DNA of 64,000 nt, from assembly GCA_963422745.1 (NCBI GenBank), contig OY730477.1, positions 1,612,001 to 1,676,000 on the forward strand. The letters run 5' to 3'. Below the pieces are notes generated by a model, which was given only the letters and a program-made list of their open reading frames with translations, ran no database searches and was not told where the DNA came from. The stretch is from G963422745 sp963422745. Its GTDB lineage: Bacteria; Actinomycetota; Acidimicrobiia; Acidimicrobiales; Aldehydirespiratoraceae. Shown one piece after another: positions 16,696-24,693 of this stretch. The translations under genes and the position numbers were made by a program. How positions within the stretch are numbered: the stretch's first letter is position 1; the number at the start of each line of letters is the position of its first letter.

Positions 16696-19038
16696 ATGCA
16701 AGAGACGCATGATCAAGAACAATGTCATTTGGTGAGGATGAAGAATTTCCCGGGTTATCGAGTGCTGATACTGGTAGTACTGTCATTGTTTTGGTTGTTG
16801 CTGTTATCGGGATCGGCGGCTGGGTCGGTGCCTGAGGCTTCCGATGATCATGAGGTGGCGTTGGTTCATCCTGCGGTGGAGTCCTACGCTCGGGAGTTTT
16901 CGGTGTCGTTGAGGGATGCGAAACGGTATCTGGATCGGATCTGGCCCGTGAAAGAGGTTCTCGCTTCGATTATGGATCTTGAGGAATCGCGGGTTGCTGG
17001 TTTGGGTATCGACCACGGAGCGGGTTTCACGGCGTGGGTTTGGTTGACTGGTGATGATCCTCCCGGCGTGGCAGCAGCGCGGGTTGCTGATGCTCATGGT
17101 GATGTGCAGATACGTACTGGTGCGCGGTACACGTACACGCAGTTGCGGGCCGCTCAGGATGCATTGGATTTTGATGCGATCGTTGAATCGGCTTCTGATC
17201 GTGTGGAGGCGGCGCGGGTTGCTGACATGGTCATCTATACCGATGTGGATGTGAGATCCAACAGCGTCGAGGTCGGCATCGATTCCGACCTTATGTCTGG
17301 TCAACGGTTCCGCCGTGGGGCGCCGGATCCGTTGTCTGATGAGGATCCCACAGTCATAACTGATCGTTTCGCCGACACGATCAAAGATCATGTGAGCGTC
17401 GACGTTCACGTAACCGTCGGGCGTGGCGCCGAACCCAATGCGGACCTGATCGCCGGACAACCCATGCGTACGTGTACTGCGGGTTTCGCCGCCAAAGAGA
17501 ACAATGGAGGCCCGTACGGGATCATCACCGCTGGCCACTGCAACAATAATCAGACCATGCACAATACCGCACTCGAGTATGTCCGCGGTTGGGAAAGCCC
17601 GCGAGCCGACGCGCAGTTTCACAGCATCCCGCAAGGTTCACCTGATAAACTGACCAACTATTACCTGTATAGACCTGCCGGTCCTCAACACCCTCCCATA
17701 TATAGTGTCACCGATGATATTTTTGAGCTGAACAGTCATAGGAGGGATCGCATAATACATGGATGGAAACTACTGATTGGCAATTATGTTTGTCATACGG
17801 GAAGAATAACTGGAGTTTCGTGCGGTAACATCACAAGCGTAACGCACTCTCCCTATAATGAAGAGCACGTTCTTTGTAGGGAGTCTGATGAAGGTAGAGC
17901 AGTGAACTGTCTACCGGTGTTTGTTCGTGTTCATGGCGACGAACTCAAAGCCTGTCGGGGTGATAGCGGGGGCCCATGGTATGACCCCAAAGGTGCAGCA
18001 TATGGAATTCATAAGTCGGCAGATGCAAAACCGGATGATATCGACCATGAAACATGGTGCAAAACGCGAGGCAAGAACGCTACCTTTTCATCCCTGGCTG
18101 AGGTCGAAAGGTTCCTTGATGTGGAGGTACTGACCGAGGCCCCGTCTGCTCCGAGTCCGCCTGGTAACGTCAGAAGTGTTGTAGGACCTCGTGCGGTGTC
18201 CGTGGTGTGGGACGAGCCGAGTGAGGGAGCGACAAGCTATATCGTTTACCGTCGGGTTGCCAAGCTGGGCGAGAAGTATCGTGTGGTTGAGAAGACCACC
18301 GCCACAAGCCACCGGGTCAACTATTCCGAGCTGGATCCCGGCTCACTATATTTCTACCAGGTAAAAGCTGTCAACAATCTCAACATGGAAAGCGAATGGG
18401 GTCAGGGCAACTACGCCAGTATCAAGGTTCCCGACAGGGTCAAAGTTCCGGGCGCGCCCGGCAATCTTCGTGTTTTGCTTGTGCCGCGGCATGTGAGCGT
18501 GACGTGGTCCGCTCCGGTTGGCGGCGCCGAGAAATATGTCGTGACTCGTCGGATGGCCAAGGACGGCCATGACTATGAGAAGGTCATCACAACCTCTAAC
18601 ACCTTCTACAACGACCCTGTGTCGGGATTGAACACCAACGTTGAGTACTACTACCGGGTGTATGCTGTGAACGCTTCAGGCGTTTGGGGCCCGCGAAGCA
18701 ACACCTCCAGCGAAATCATCATAAGATCCAACACACAGGACCCGGTCCCGGGCGCGCCAGGCAACCTTACTGCTTCACTTAAGTCGCGTTATGTGCGCGT
18801 GGCGTGGTCCGCTCCGGTTGGCGGCGCCGAGAAATACGTCGTGGCTCGTCGGATGGCCAAGGACGGCCATGACTATGAGAGGATCATCACAACCTCTAAC
18901 ACCTACTACTATGATCCAGTGTCGGGATTGAACACCGACGTTGAGTACTACTACCGGGTGTATGCTGTGAACGCTTCAGGTGTTTGGGGCCCGCGGAGCA
19001 ACACCTCCAGCGAGATCATCATAAGACCCACAACGTAG
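16696..19038 (+). CDS. Secreted trypsin-fold serine protease with three FN3 domains (copy A)
   Basis: Predicted exported endopeptidase of the S1 (streptogrisin/alpha-lytic, S1E-like) type. ATG 16696 follows GGAG at a good distance. Residues 22-43 are a signal or anchor segment; 55-250 is a pro-region; the catalytic domain covers about 258-475 with His281 (ITAGHC), probable Asp305 (PRADAQF) and Ser424 (CRGDSGGPW). Paired cysteines (260/282, 366/376, 394/405, 420/455) suggest disulfides. Three fibronectin type III domains follow at about 484-577, 583-677 and 683-778; the last two are near copies (GHDYE.(I/V)ITTSNT). Such C-terminal FN3 units usually bind surfaces or polysaccharide. Preceded by the pro-region homologue and followed by a structured element and tRNA-Leu. 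Substrate unknown. Confidence 0.88.
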   Translation: MQETHDQEQCHLVRMKNFPGYRVLILVVLSLFWLLLLSGSAAGSVPEASDDHEVALVHPAVESYAREFSVSLRDAKRYLDRIWPVKEVLASIMDLEESRVAGLGIDHGAGFTAWVWLTGDDPPGVAAARVADAHGDVQIRTGARYTYTQLRAAQDALDFDAIVESASDRVEAARVADMVIYTDVDVRSNSVEVGIDSDLMSGQRFRRGAPDPLSDEDPTVITDRFADTIKDHVSVDVHVTVGRGAEPNADLIAGQPMRTCTAGFAAKENNGGPYGIITAGHCNNNQTMHNTALEYVRGWESPRADAQFHSIPQGSPDKLTNYYLYRPAGPQHPPIYSVTDDIFELNSHRRDRIIHGWKLLIGNYVCHTGRITGVSCGNITSVTHSPYNEEHVLCRESDEGRAVNCLPVFVRVHGDELKACRGDSGGPWYDPKGAAYGIHKSADAKPDDIDHETWCKTRGKNATFSSLAEVERFLDVEVLTEAPSAPSPPGNVRSVVGPRAVSVVWDEPSEGATSYIVYRRVAKLGEKYRVVEKTTATSHRVNYSELDPGSLYFYQVKAVNNLNMESEWGQGNYASIKVPDRVKVPGAPGNLRVLLVPRHVSVTWSAPVGGAEKYVVTRRMAKDGHDYEKVITTSNTFYNDPVSGLNTNVEYYYRVYAVNASGVWGPRSNTSSEIIIRSNTQDPVPGAPGNLTASLKSRYVRVAWSAPVGGAEKYVVARRMAKDGHDYERIITTSNTYYYDPVSGLNTDVEYYYRVYAVNASGVWGPRSNTSSEIIIRPTT

Positions 19039-19290
19039 AACGTGAGGCGGTTTCGGAATCCCGGTAGTCGATATTCTACCGGTGGGGTTCTGAGGACGGT
19101 AAGCGTACCGTTGCGACGGGCAACGCCTCAGAGAACTCGCGTCGGCAGCTTCAGCCCGAGATGCTCAAACGTGGCCCGTTGAGCGGTTGATTCCCGTTAC
19201 CGACTCTGCAGCACCCCCGACCGATTCAACAAAATCGCGCATCGCTTGACTCCTCAGACGTCGGCGACAGGCCCCGAATGGATGTGCTGT
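19039..19290. other. Structured intergenic element after protease copy A
   Basis: A hairpin at 19061-19082 (CCGGTAG / CTACCGG, 8-nt loop) could end protease transcription, though no T-run follows. Next, 19090-19131 folds as a three-way element: outer stem CTGAGG (19090-19095) with CCTCAG (19126-19131), inner hairpin ACGGTA-AGCG-TACCGT (19096-19111) and a competing or adjacent GTTGC/GCAAC hairpin (19110-19124). This roughly 180-bp stretch is missing after the second protease copy. From about 19210 on, the sequence matches the DNA before the second tRNA. Confidence 0.5.
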
Positions 19291-19373
19291 GCGGACGGGG
19301 GGAGTCGAACCCCCAAGCCCTGTCGGGCACCAGGACCTAAACCTGGCGTGTCTGCCAATTCCACCACGTCCGC
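19291..19373 (-). tRNA. tRNA-Leu (anticodon UAG), copy 1
   Basis: On the minus strand 83 nt fold as a class II tRNA: 7-bp acceptor stem GCGGACG/CGTCCGC, D-arm with GGTGGAATTGGCAGAC, anticodon stem CCAGG/CCTGG with loop TTTAGGT giving anticodon TAG, a variable arm TGCCCGACAGGGCTT, and T-arm with GGTTCGACTCC. No encoded CCA. Reads CUA/CUN leucine codons. Lies between protease copy A and clpP; a second copy at 28473 differs at one base seen, in the variable arm. Confidence 0.96.
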
Positions 19374-19417
19374 TTGTTGGCGTCATGCTAGTGGGTTCCA
19401 CGGTACCCTTCGCGGCC

Positions 19418-20017
19418 ATGGCCTATCCCGTCTCCCCACATCTCCAAGTCGGTGTCTTGCCGGTCAACCCCAACGCCGACATCTATCACCGGCTTCTCCA
19501 AGAACGAATCGTCGTGCTCGGCACCGATGTCAATGACGAGATCGCCAACTACATCACCGCGCAGCTCCTCTATCTTGAGGGCCAGGATGCGAACCAGCCG
19601 ATCTGGCTCTACATCAACAGCCCCGGAGGCTCGGTGACCGCTGGCATGGCGATCTACGACACCATGCAGTTCGTAGAACCTGAAGTGGGTACCATCTGTA
19701 TGGGTCTGGGGGCATCCATGGGTCAGTTCCTGCTGTGCGCCGGGGCACCGGGCAAGCGCTACGCCCTACCGCACGCTCGCATCATGATGCATCAGCCCCT
19801 CGGGGGAGTACGGGGTCAGGCCACCGATATCGCCATTCAAGCCGAACAGATGGCCTATACAAAGCGACTACTGCAGGAACGAATCGCCTTGCACACAGGC
19901 CAGAGCTATGAACAGATCGAGGCGGACTCGGACCGTGATCGGTGGTTCACTGCCCAGCAAGCAATGGATTACGGCATCATTGATCATGTGATCGTGCGTC
20001 GCGGCGAGATGATCTGA
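19418..20017 (+). CDS. clpP: ATP-dependent Clp protease proteolytic subunit
   Basis: Serine peptidase core that works with ClpX or ClpC. Motifs: IWLYINSPGGSVTAGMAIYDTM, nucleophile Ser in GLGASMGQFLL, catalytic His in ARIMMHQPLGG, and Asp in DRDRWFTAQQAMDYGIID. 199 aa from ATG 19418; the frame is open back into the tRNA but that part is not coding. Substrate-unfolding partners are not in the window. Actinobacteria usually have two clpP genes side by side; here no second copy is adjacent, so another may lie elsewhere. Confidence 0.95.
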   Translation: MAYPVSPHLQVGVLPVNPNADIYHRLLQERIVVLGTDVNDEIANYITAQLLYLEGQDANQPIWLYINSPGGSVTAGMAIYDTMQFVEPEVGTICMGLGASMGQFLLCAGAPGKRYALPHARIMMHQPLGGVRGQATDIAIQAEQMAYTKRLLQERIALHTGQSYEQIEADSDRDRWFTAQQAMDYGIIDHVIVRRGEMI

Positions 20018-20069
20018 CTATCTAGATCTCCTGGCGACATGCGAGCGTATTCCCGCTTGCTTGGGTGTG

Positions 20070-20741
20070 TTAGGTCTGCGCTGAGCGAGCCAACGACCTC
20101 AGTTGGGCTACGCCTGCGGCCCGGTCGGCGTACTCAAACAACGCGGAGCCGCTTACGAACACGTTGGCACCGGCCGCAGCGCATTCGCCGATTGTCGCCG
20201 CAGCGATTCCGCCGTCCACCTCAAGATCGATCCGGTGACCGCAAAGGTCAATCAATGCCTTGACTTCGGCCACCTTGTCGGCGAGCGGTATGTAGGCCTG
20301 GCCTCCGAATCCGGGCTCGACGGTCATGACCAGCACCTGATCGGTGACGTCAAGCACGTCGGTGATGGCATTCGCCGGTGTATGTGGGTTGAGCACGACA
20401 CCGGCCTTGGCACCCAGAGACCGGATGCGGGCAAGTGATCCGTGCAGGTCGGTGCAGGCCTCGGTGTGGATCAGCACCACATCGCAGCCCGCTTGCACGT
20501 ACAGCGGCGCCAAGTCATCGCAGTTGATCACCATCAGGTGCGCCTCGAAGGGGATAGTGCAGTGCTTGCGGATCGACTTCACGATGTCAGGGCCGATCGT
20601 CAGATTCGGAACGAATACGCCGTCCATCACATCCCAGTGGATTCGGTCGGCTCCTGCAGACTCAAGGCCGAGACATTCTTCGCCGAGACGGGCGAAATCG
20701 GCGGGAAGCACGGACGGAGCGATCTCAACGGTGCACCGCAC
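20070..20741 (-). CDS. rpe: Ribulose-phosphate 3-epimerase
   Basis: Interconverts ribulose-5-phosphate and xylulose-5-phosphate in the pentose phosphate pathway. TIM-barrel motifs: IAPSVLPADFARLGEE, HWDVMDGVFVPNLTIGP with metal-binding His and Asp, EAHLMV, VLVMTVEPGFGGQ, and LEVDGGI with phosphate-binding AGANVFVSGSALF. 223 aa, normal. Convergent with clpP. Downstream of the lipoprotein gene on the same strand with a 111-bp gap that contains a 15-bp tandem duplication (ATTGGGGCCTCAGG, about 20806). Confidence 0.94.
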   Translation of the reverse strand: MRCTVEIAPSVLPADFARLGEECLGLESAGADRIHWDVMDGVFVPNLTIGPDIVKSIRKHCTIPFEAHLMVINCDDLAPLYVQAGCDVVLIHTEACTDLHGSLARIRSLGAKAGVVLNPHTPANAITDVLDVTDQVLVMTVEPGFGGQAYIPLADKVAEVKALIDLCGHRIDLEVDGGIAAATIGECAAAGANVFVSGSALFEYADRAAGVAQLRSLARSAQT

Positions 20742-20852
20742 ATCAGTGACCCTAATACGGCGCTGCGATCACCGCAGCGATGCCCTCAGGGTCTCCGGCC
20801 ACAGATTGGGGCCTCAGGATTGGGGCCTCAGGTTGGTTGCTGCCTGGAGTCC

Positions 20853-21935
20853 TCAGGCGATCGGGAACGGCACTATTGACGACTCGCCATCTGACGCACG
20901 GAGCTGTTCAAGGCGCCACCTGCCGCTGGAGTCCTCAGCGAGCGTAGCTGTCAGCGCGGTTGTGGGCGTAGTGATTTCGACCGTCGCAGTTCGGTTCGAT
21001 TCCGTTCCGACGATCACAGGGTCGCTGAGCTTGGTGTAGTTTGCGAGATCGAACGGGAATCCTGTTTCGTCAAGGCGTTCGTCAAGCACAGTTGGCCCCA
21101 AGGTGTGCTCTTTGCTGATGTAGCTATCGAGAGATTCGAGCGCTCGCCGTTGTGACGACCCCGTCAACAAGAAGTAGAGCGAGAGGTGATCACCTTTGGT
21201 CACCAGCCTTGCAATCGTCTCAATTGTCTGACTTGGAGATTCTGCGGGCAACAGCGTGTCCCACCCTTGGGTGGTCCGTTCGGGCTTAGGGACAGACGGC
21301 ACCGATCCGTGACCCGAAAAGGGGAACTCGCCTAGGTCACCACCGCCATGACGCACCTGTCGGATACGCCAACGTCCAGACGGTACTGCGGCGAGTTCAA
21401 ACGTGACCACCTCTGCCGTGGCCGTCAGAACCACTTCGACCAGTGCGGTGAAGTCATCGGATGTGACTACAAGCACAGAATTAGTGCCCTCGCTAAGGTC
21501 CACTCTCAGTCCGCCGGTAGCGACTCCGGATTGCATCGCCAGATCGAACATTCGCAATGTTTCGTACACGTGATCGTCGTTAGCGTCCAAGAGCAAGCGG
21601 CTCGACAACTCCGACCAGGCCTCCGCGTTGACCCAGGCCGATTGGTTGCTGTCTCGTAGTTGATTCTGCATCATCTGCTGGGTGTCGGGATGAAAGATCA
21701 ACGCAGTGGTGATGAAGTCTCCTCGCTCAAAGGCACCGACGAATGCCTCCACCGCTGCGTCGGGTCGGGTCAGGTCAATCTCGTTGTAGGTGATGGGCAG
21801 CAGCCCGCCACTACCACCACTGCTCGGCTCGGAATCGTCACCGCACGCAGATAGCCACACTATTACCGCCATCACGATCGCGGTGACATGAACCAGCTGA
21901 CGAACCACACAAGCAACACTACACGAGGTGGACAA
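20853..21935 (-). CDS. Lipoprotein of unknown function with internal duplication
   Basis: Not recognised. 360 aa; residues about 13-31 form a signal peptide ending in a lipobox, VWLSAC, followed by a Ser/Gly-rich linker, so it is probably anchored to the outer face of the membrane. The mature part seems to consist of two related halves: each starts with a helical stretch (DAAVEAFVGAFERGD; SQTIETIARLVTKGD) and ends with strands and SGRWR(I/L).Q(V/L)R. This pattern recalls NTF2-like or SnoaL-like lipoproteins, but that is a guess. Same strand as rpe. Confidence 0.7.
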   Translation of the reverse strand: MSTSCSVACVVRQLVHVTAIVMAVIVWLSACGDDSEPSSGGSGGLLPITYNEIDLTRPDAAVEAFVGAFERGDFITTALIFHPDTQQMMQNQLRDSNQSAWVNAEAWSELSSRLLLDANDDHVYETLRMFDLAMQSGVATGGLRVDLSEGTNSVLVVTSDDFTALVEVVLTATAEVVTFELAAVPSGRWRIRQVRHGGGDLGEFPFSGHGSVPSVPKPERTTQGWDTLLPAESPSQTIETIARLVTKGDHLSLYFLLTGSSQRRALESLDSYISKEHTLGPTVLDERLDETGFPFDLANYTKLSDPVIVGTESNRTATVEITTPTTALTATLAEDSSGRWRLEQLRASDGESSIVPFPIA

Positions 21936-22075
21936 ATCGGAATCTTGATGCCCTGCGACGCTGTATCACGAACCCGAATACACCCCACCAACCGCGTTCA
22001 AGACCAACCACCTGAAGTCATGCCAACCACAACTCAACCAAGACCGAAACAATCATGCCCCAAATTGATAATCAT

Positions 22076-22111
22076 GCCTAGAGAAATGAAGCGCCTAGAG
22101 AAATGAAGCGC
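22076..22111. repeat. 17-bp tandem duplication
   Basis: The unit GCCTAGAGAAATGAAGC occurs at 22076 and 22093 and starts again, changed, at 22110. Located in the gap between the lipoprotein and crotonase genes; no function seen. Confidence 0.7.
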
Positions 22112-22133
22112 CCAGACAAATCCCTGGAGGCTC

Positions 22134-22313
22134 ATGAATCTCAAAGAGACTCAACCTTGCGGCCCCACCGGCATCGCTCAGCGCCGCATGTACTATCTCA
22201 CCTTCACCGGCTCGGCTTTGGCCGACGTGCGGGTTGTTGATGCACTAGCTGAGTTCATGGTCTTTGATGTATCGCCTAACCCCAGGGCAATGCTGTGCGT
22301 GATTTGTGGGTGA
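22134..22313 (+). CDS. Possible small ORF, 59 aa, running into the 106-bp repeat
   Basis: ATG 22134 is preceded by GGAGG at 22126-22130, a clear but rather close ribosome site. The translation begins MNLKETQPCGPTGIAQ and has no recognised domain or signal; its second half is encoded by the first unit of the 106-bp repeat array. Nothing shows that it is expressed. It may be the truncated front end of a gene that the array has disrupted. Confidence 0.25.
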   Translation: MNLKETQPCGPTGIAQRRMYYLTFTGSALADVRVVDALAEFMVFDVSPNPRAMLCVICG

Positions 22314-22543
22314 CGACGGTTGTTGTGCTGGCGTGCGGGTTGTTGATGCACTAGCTGAGCTGATGGTCTTTGATGTATCGCCTAACCCCAGGGCAATGCT
22401 GTGCGTGATTTGTGGGTGACGACGGTTGTTGTGCTGGCGTGCGGGTTGTTGATGCACTAGCTGAGCTGATGGTCATTGATGCATCGTCTAACGGCGGGTC
22501 AATGCTGTGCCTGATGTGTGGGTGACGACAGTTGTTGTGCATA
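22226..22543. repeat. Tandem array, 106-bp unit, three copies
   Basis: Units start at 22226, 22332 and 22438 (period exactly 106). The first two are nearly identical; the third has diverged. Conserved parts include GTGCGGGTTGTTGATGCAC and GGGTGACGAC(G/A)GTTGTTGTGC. The array fills most of the gap upstream of the crotonase gene. The remaining gap DNA (21936-22225) shows only the 17-bp duplication and a possible small ORF. Confidence 0.9.
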
Positions 22544-22643
22544 CGAGTCCTGCTGCGATGCTGGTGTCACAATCTGTGGACTATGGTCCGCTGTTCGTGG
22601 TGAGGCGACGATGAAGGTGAAATGAACGACAACGGAGGCACAA

Positions 22644-23459
22644 GTGAGCGAGTTTGAGACGATCATCGTTGAGCGTGAAGGTCATGTTGCATGGGTCACC
22701 TTGAACAGGCCTCGGTCCCACAATGCCTTCAACCCCACCATGCTGCGTGAACTCTCCAAGACGTGGCGGTCGTTTCGATCCGACGACGACGTACGTGCGA
22801 TAGTGCTAACGGCAACCGGCGACAGGGCGTTTTGTGTAGGCATTGATCGCCACGAGACTGAGTTCACCAATCTGTCCGGCAGCGACAACCTCTACGGCAC
22901 GTCAAACAACTTTATGTACGACGATCCAGGTGAGGACCTCGGCCCGAAGTCCTGCGACCTTTGGAAGCCGGTGATTGCAGCGGTCAACGGGATGGCATGC
23001 GCTGGCGCGTTCTACATGCTTGCCGAGTGCGATGTCATCGTTGCGGCCGACCACGCAACCTTCTTTGATCCCCATGTCACCTACGCGATGGCCGCCGTGT
23101 ATGAACCGATCAAGATGCTGCAACGAATGCCTTTGGGTGAGGTGCTAAGAATGTCTCTGCTCGGAAACCACGAACGGATGACCGCCGCTACCGCCCACCG
23201 AATCGGGCTGGTTAGCGAGGTATGTCCGAACTCCGAACTCATCGATCGGGCCGCTTGGTTGGCCCGTACCATTGCATCGCAGCCACCTGTGGGGGTGCAG
23301 GCCACTTTGAGGGCGATATGGGCAGCCGCTGAAATGGGCAGCACCAACGCGCTCAACCTGGCCCCGGCGATATTGACCACCGGATTCGACCGGGCTGGCC
23401 TCGAAGCCGGTGTAGACGACTTTTCTGGTGGTATCCGGATTGATCCACGTATGCGCTAG
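22644..23459 (+). CDS. Enoyl-CoA hydratase/isomerase (crotonase) family protein
   Basis: Acyl-CoA enzyme of the crotonase fold; reaction within the family is not certain. GTG 22644 follows GGAGG at 22635. Seen: VTLNRPRSHNAFNPTMLREL, the first oxyanion-hole segment RAFCVGIDRHE, and the second, VNGMACAGAFYMLAECDVIVAADHATFFDP, where typical hydratases have a glycine-rich GGG-like turn. 271 aa. The usual glutamate pair of hydratases is not obvious in AVYEPIKMLQRMP, so isomerase or another activity is possible. Followed by a 16-bp tandem duplication over its stop (GCTAGATCAATCCCC). Confidence 0.85.
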   Translation: MSEFETIIVEREGHVAWVTLNRPRSHNAFNPTMLRELSKTWRSFRSDDDVRAIVLTATGDRAFCVGIDRHETEFTNLSGSDNLYGTSNNFMYDDPGEDLGPKSCDLWKPVIAAVNGMACAGAFYMLAECDVIVAADHATFFDPHVTYAMAAVYEPIKMLQRMPLGEVLRMSLLGNHERMTAATAHRIGLVSEVCPNSELIDRAAWLARTIASQPPVGVQATLRAIWAAAEMGSTNALNLAPAILTTGFDRAGLEAGVDDFSGGIRIDPRMR

Positions 23460-23568
23460 ATCAATCCCCCGCTAGATCAATCCCCATCGAGCACCTCGAG
23501 TTGTTATTTTCACCGTTGTCGTTCATCACACTGGTGCTGTTCACCACACTGGCTGCTTCGGTATCAGG

Positions 23569-23812
23569 CCTGAGTTCGGCGTTGGGCAGTGGTGTTCAGC
23601 CCCCGAACCGGACGACACGGCCGAAGTTTGCCCGCCTGAGTTCGGCGTTGGGCAGTGGTGTTCAGCCCCCGAACCGGACGACACGGCCGAAGTTTGCCCG
23701 CCTGAGTTCGGCGTTGGGCAGTGGTGTTCAGCCCCCGAACCGGACGACACGGCCGAAGTTTGCCCGCCTGAGTTCGGCGTTGGGCAGTGGTGTTCAGCCC
23801 CCGAGTCGGGCT
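23569..23812. repeat. Tandem array, 66-bp unit, 3.7 copies
   Basis: Units begin at 23569, 23635, 23701 and 23767 and are identical along all 66 bp (the last is cut off after about 44). On the minus strand one frame stays open and repeats a 22-residue peptide containing SGAEHHCPTPNSGG. The stop codon of the small minus-strand gene lies inside the last unit. The unit's start, reverse complemented, matches the repeat at 2734 at 22 of 34 positions. Confidence 0.95.
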
Positions 23813-24195
23813 CTAGCGGCCGCGGATCTGTCGAGCAGATGTTGGGGAATGAGCACACCGTTGACCTCAACGCCTCCCGCTGAGCCACCGCCGATTGAGG
23901 TGTCGCCACTGTCCGCTTGGTTCGGTGCATTCCGCGCCGTTTCAGTTTCTTCGGCCTCGCGTTCGGCGGCCATGAGAAAGGCGTCATAGTCCTTCGCCCG
24001 AACGAGCGAATCGTGATCAACGTGACCAACCGCCTCGCCGTCGTGCATGCGAACCCAGTAACGCTTCCATGTCATGCCGTTGGCGACCGCGATCCGGCCC
24101 AACGATCCCGCCGGGTAGCCACGGATGTCGGTGACCAGACGGACCTTGGTGCCCCGCCGCAACGGGTCGGCCTGCAGCTCTATGGTGGTCGGCAC
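23794..24195 (-). CDS. Small conserved-looking hypothetical protein, SH3-like N-terminus
   Basis: Not recognised by name. 133 aa. The N-terminal 60 residues (GTKVRLVTDIRGYPAGSLGRIAVA, YWVRMHDGEAVGHVDHDSLV) look like a small beta-barrel of the SH3/KOW kind, as in proteins that describe a binding or positioning module. Then comes a charged helix (AEREAEETETARNA), a Gly-rich linker, and a short end GVLIPQHLLDRSAAARARLGG. No signal peptide. Its stop lies in the 66-bp array; a frameshift before it would add the 22-residue repeats as a tail. Codon use fits a real gene. Confidence 0.65.
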   Translation of the reverse strand: MPTTIELQADPLRRGTKVRLVTDIRGYPAGSLGRIAVANGMTWKRYWVRMHDGEAVGHVDHDSLVRAKDYDAFLMAAEREAEETETARNAPNQADSGDTSIGGGSAGGVEVNGVLIPQHLLDRSAAARARLGG

Positions 24196-24693
24196 AACCG
24201 GAAATCTAGCGGGTAAGAGATCTCGCCGATGCGAATCCGACGCCGAGCGTTGATCGGCCGTGGGTCATCAGGCGATTCCTTCGCGTGTCGTCCGCTACTG
24301 ACGTCAGCGGGCGACACAAACACAGAGGGTTGGGGATGTTGGTGGGCACGGTGGGGCGGGGGAGGCTGGCTGGTGTGTCAGTTGAGCCGCGTGAGTCTGT
24401 GATGTTGGTGGGCACGGTGGGGCGGGGGAGGCTGGCTGGTGTGTCAGTTGAGCCGCGTGAGTCTGTGATGTTGGTGGGCACGGTGGGGCGGGGGAGGCTG
24501 GCGGCAGCCCGGACTACAAGGAGGCGATGTTGGTGGGCACGGTGGGGCTGCGGAGGCTGGCCTACGGTCGTGCGCCGCCGGTTGATTGAGGGGTGTTGGT
24601 GGGCACGGTGGGGCGGGAAGGGCTGGTGTTGTTTGTGTTGAGGGGGGCGGGGGGTCCGGTTGTGTGGGTGTGTGGGTTGTGGTAGGGTTGGTT
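24196..24693. other. Gap before protease cassette B; G-rich repeat DNA
   Basis: No gene seen. 24196-24334 is unique sequence with no feature I can name. 24335-24620 is the G-rich array described separately. 24621-24657 is G/T-rich; homology to the first cassette begins at about 24658 with GGTTGTGTGGGTGTGTGGG, 36 bp before the shared ATG. Confidence 0.6.
24335..24620. repeat. G-rich repeat array, 66-bp period, five units
   Basis: GATGTTGGTGGGCACGGTGG starts at 24335, 24401, 24467 and 24526, and a variant GGTGTTGGTGGGCACGGTGG at 24592: spacings 66, 66, 59, 66. About 36 bp per unit is conserved; the other 23-30 bp is identical in the first two units and different in the third and fourth. The same core sits singly at 15273 before cassette A. 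Geometry resembles a repeat-spacer array, but the repeat is low-complexity and no cas gene is present. Confidence 0.9.

Noticed and set aside
20344..21039. 231-codon plus-strand frame
   Set aside because: Spans the opposite strand of rpe and the lipoprotein gene end, both better supported.
23569..23812. CRISPR array
   Set aside because: The whole 66-bp unit is repeated unchanged, so there are no distinct spacers.
24335..24620. CRISPR array
   Set aside because: Repeat-spacer geometry is suggestive (about 36 plus 30 bp), but the repeat is G-rich without palindrome, two spacers are identical, one interval is 59 bp, and there is no cas gene or leader.
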